Below, piece by piece: positions 32,614 through 33,788 of a stretch of DNA of 33,788 nt. The notes under the pieces are model-generated. The model was given only the letters and a program-made list of their open reading frames with translations. It was not told the DNA's origin and ran no database searches. A program made the translations under genes and the position numbers. Location: the NCBI GenBank assembly GCA_938034615.1, contig CALHLW010000147.1, positions 1 to 33,788 of the forward strand, read 5' to 3'. This stretch comes from an uncultured Neomegalonema sp. Lineage in GTDB: Bacteria > Pseudomonadota > Alphaproteobacteria > Rhodobacterales > Rhodobacteraceae. Position 1 is the stretch's first letter. The number at the start of each line of letters is the position of its first letter.

Positions 32614-33788
32614 GCGCCGTCGATTCCGTCCTCACCACCGAAAGCGCCGACGAGCTGGCTGATGCCCGTGCGGAAAACCGCGATGAGTTGGTCGCGACCT
32701 TCGTGGATACGAACCCCGATTACTATCGCCGTCAGTTCCGCAAGATTGGCTCGACGGCGAAATTCTCGTGGACTTTCAACTTCATCGCCGCACTGCTCGG
32801 GCCGATTTGGTACGGGATGCGAAGCCTGTGGAAATGGGCGCTGCCTTTCACGATTCTTGAAACCTTCGGCGTCATCCAGATCGCGCGAGGCTTGTTCGGC
32901 GATCTTGGCGCGGGCGCACGCGAGCGCATCGACCAGATTCAGGGTACGCTCGATTTCCGATACCAACAGCTTGAATCGGCACAGCAAAAGGGCGCGGGCA
33001 ATGTCGATGTGTTCCAGCGGGCCATCACCTCGCTCGAAACCGCCATTTCGGACATTCAAGCCGAAGTCGCCGTTGCCGAAGCCAATGCCATCAATATCGC
33101 TTTGTTTGGCCTCGGTTTTCTCGCCATCGTCAAGGTTATAGAAGGCATCATCGCAAACCCCGCGCTGGAAAACCGGTTCTCCGAATGGCTGTCCAACCGC
33201 AGTCTCCGCCACGGCCTGACGCCATGGCGCACGGCTGTAAGTATCAGTTTCGTTTTGTTGATCTTTGCCGCCAGCATCGTCCACTACGCCTTTCCCGGCG
33301 CGGTGGGATGGCTGGCCGAATTCCCGACCGACCAGTCGATCCGTCTGACGGCAATCGATTGGGTCGAAGCCTTCTTCAATTTCGTGCGGGATGCAGGAGA
33401 GCAGATCTTCGAATCCATCAGTTACGGCATTCGAGTTGTGCTTGATGCTCTCGAAGTCTTGTTCGTGAAGACGCCATGGCCAGTGATTGCCAGCTTCATA
33501 ATCCTGCTGACATGGCTGTCGGCGGGGGTGGGCGGGGCGATCGCCTCCGCCTTTTTCCTCGCGTATATGGGCCTGTTCGGGTTCTGGGAAAAGGCGATGA
33601 CGACGTTGGCACTGCTGGGCACCGCTGCCTGTATCTCAATCGCGCTGGGCATTCCTCTCGGCCTCTTCTGTGCCCGCCGCCCTAGGGTCTATGCAGTGAT
33701 CCGCCCGATCATGGATTTCATGCAGACAATGCCGTCCTTCGTTTTCATGATCCCGGTGATCGCGTTCTTCAGCGTCGGCAAGCCCGCC
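32610..33788 (+). CDS. proW: glycine betaine/proline ABC transporter permease with N-terminal extension (partial)
   Basis: The gene starts inside the proV stop and stays open for 393 codons to the window edge. The last 60 or so residues are recognisable ProW permease: LGTAACISIALGIPLGLFCARRP followed by IMDFMQTMPSFVFMIPVIAFF, the start of the transmembrane domain with its coupling region still ahead. Before it lies a long extension. Residues about 30-85 (NPDYYRRQFRKIG, then FNFIAALLGPIWYGMRSLWKWA) resemble DUF2628-type membrane modules. About 100-160 is a predicted coiled coil (FRYQQLESAQQ through AISDIQAEVAVAEA). Several helices and a DWVEAFFNFVRDAGEQIFESISYGI amphipathic stretch follow. E. 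coli ProW has only a short, roughly 100-residue N-terminal tail. The C-terminus is missing. Confidence 0.88.
   Translation, partial: MSAVDSVLTTESADELADARAENRDELVATFVDTNPDYYRRQFRKIGSTAKFSWTFNFIAALLGPIWYGMRSLWKWALPFTILETFGVIQIARGLFGDLGAGARERIDQIQGTLDFRYQQLESAQQKGAGNVDVFQRAITSLETAISDIQAEVAVAEANAINIALFGLGFLAIVKVIEGIIANPALENRFSEWLSNRSLRHGLTPWRTAVSISFVLLIFAASIVHYAFPGAVGWLAEFPTDQSIRLTAIDWVEAFFNFVRDAGEQIFESISYGIRVVLDALEVLFVKTPWPVIASFIILLTWLSAGVGGAIASAFFLAYMGLFGFWEKAMTTLALLGTAACISIALGIPLGLFCARRPRVYAVIRPIMDFMQTMPSFVFMIPVIAFFSVGKPA

Noticed and set aside
1-33788. CRISPR arrays, tRNA/rRNA genes, integrase or transposase genes
   Set aside because: No spaced direct repeats, no tRNA-like cloverleaf with a CCA-adjacent acceptor stem, and no recombinase motifs were found on either strand.

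Overview
The window is a gene-dense, GC-rich chromosome segment. Family content, operon architecture and codon use point to an alphaproteobacterium of the Rhodobacteraceae (Roseobacter-type). The main pointers are the waaA-lpxK cluster with DUF4170/DUF374, the lptF-lptG-lptD-surA-pdxA-rsmA run, a stand-alone RibH2-type lumazine synthase under an FMN riboswitch, 6S RNA directly before ygfA, and a ProXVW betaine importer. The genus cannot be settled from the sequence alone. I found no phage, transposase, rRNA, tRNA or CRISPR.

Positions 1-9049 (+ strand) hold an oxalate/one-carbon block. It begins with the last codons of a gene that looks like oxalyl-CoA decarboxylase, then formyl-CoA:oxalate CoA-transferase (frc), a stand-alone protein resembling the formyl-hydrolase domain of 10-formyl-THF dehydrogenase, and formate-THF ligase (fhs). 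Together they would turn oxalate into CO2 plus formyl/formate and feed or drain the formyl-THF pool. A tandem universal stress protein, a complete tripartite tricarboxylate transporter (tctC-tctB-tctA) and a small DUF3429 membrane protein follow on the same strand.

Positions 9088-13059 (+) hold 6S RNA and ygfA, then DUF4170, a DUF374 acyltransferase, waaA (Kdo transferase) and lpxK (lipid A 4'-kinase), the last three overlapping by 4 nt each. Converging on them from the right (21172 to 13102, - strand) is a seven-gene envelope operon: lptF, lptG, lptD, surA, pdxA, rsmA and a DUF985 cupin. Lipid A/Kdo synthesis and LPS export therefore meet tail to tail at about 13.07 kb.

Positions 21319-24479 hold the FMN riboswitch and ribH2, a membrane fatty-acid-hydroxylase/sterol-desaturase protein, and pncB (- strand). 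A large DUF2339 membrane protein (-) is divergent from a blue-light LOV-HWE histidine kinase and its single-domain response regulator (+). An MFS transporter (-) is divergent from proX-proV-proW (+); proW runs off the right edge and carries an unusual N-terminal extension.

The least explained part is the intergenic DNA. Several gaps carry palindromic elements of similar architecture, with outer inverted repeats enclosing smaller hairpins: 1365-1458, 4124-4229, 6238-6264, 23107-23173, 31374-31482 and 31488-31515. Some sit inside operons, one includes the ribosome binding site of the next gene, and two extend the downstream open frame so that a longest-ORF start call would be wrong.
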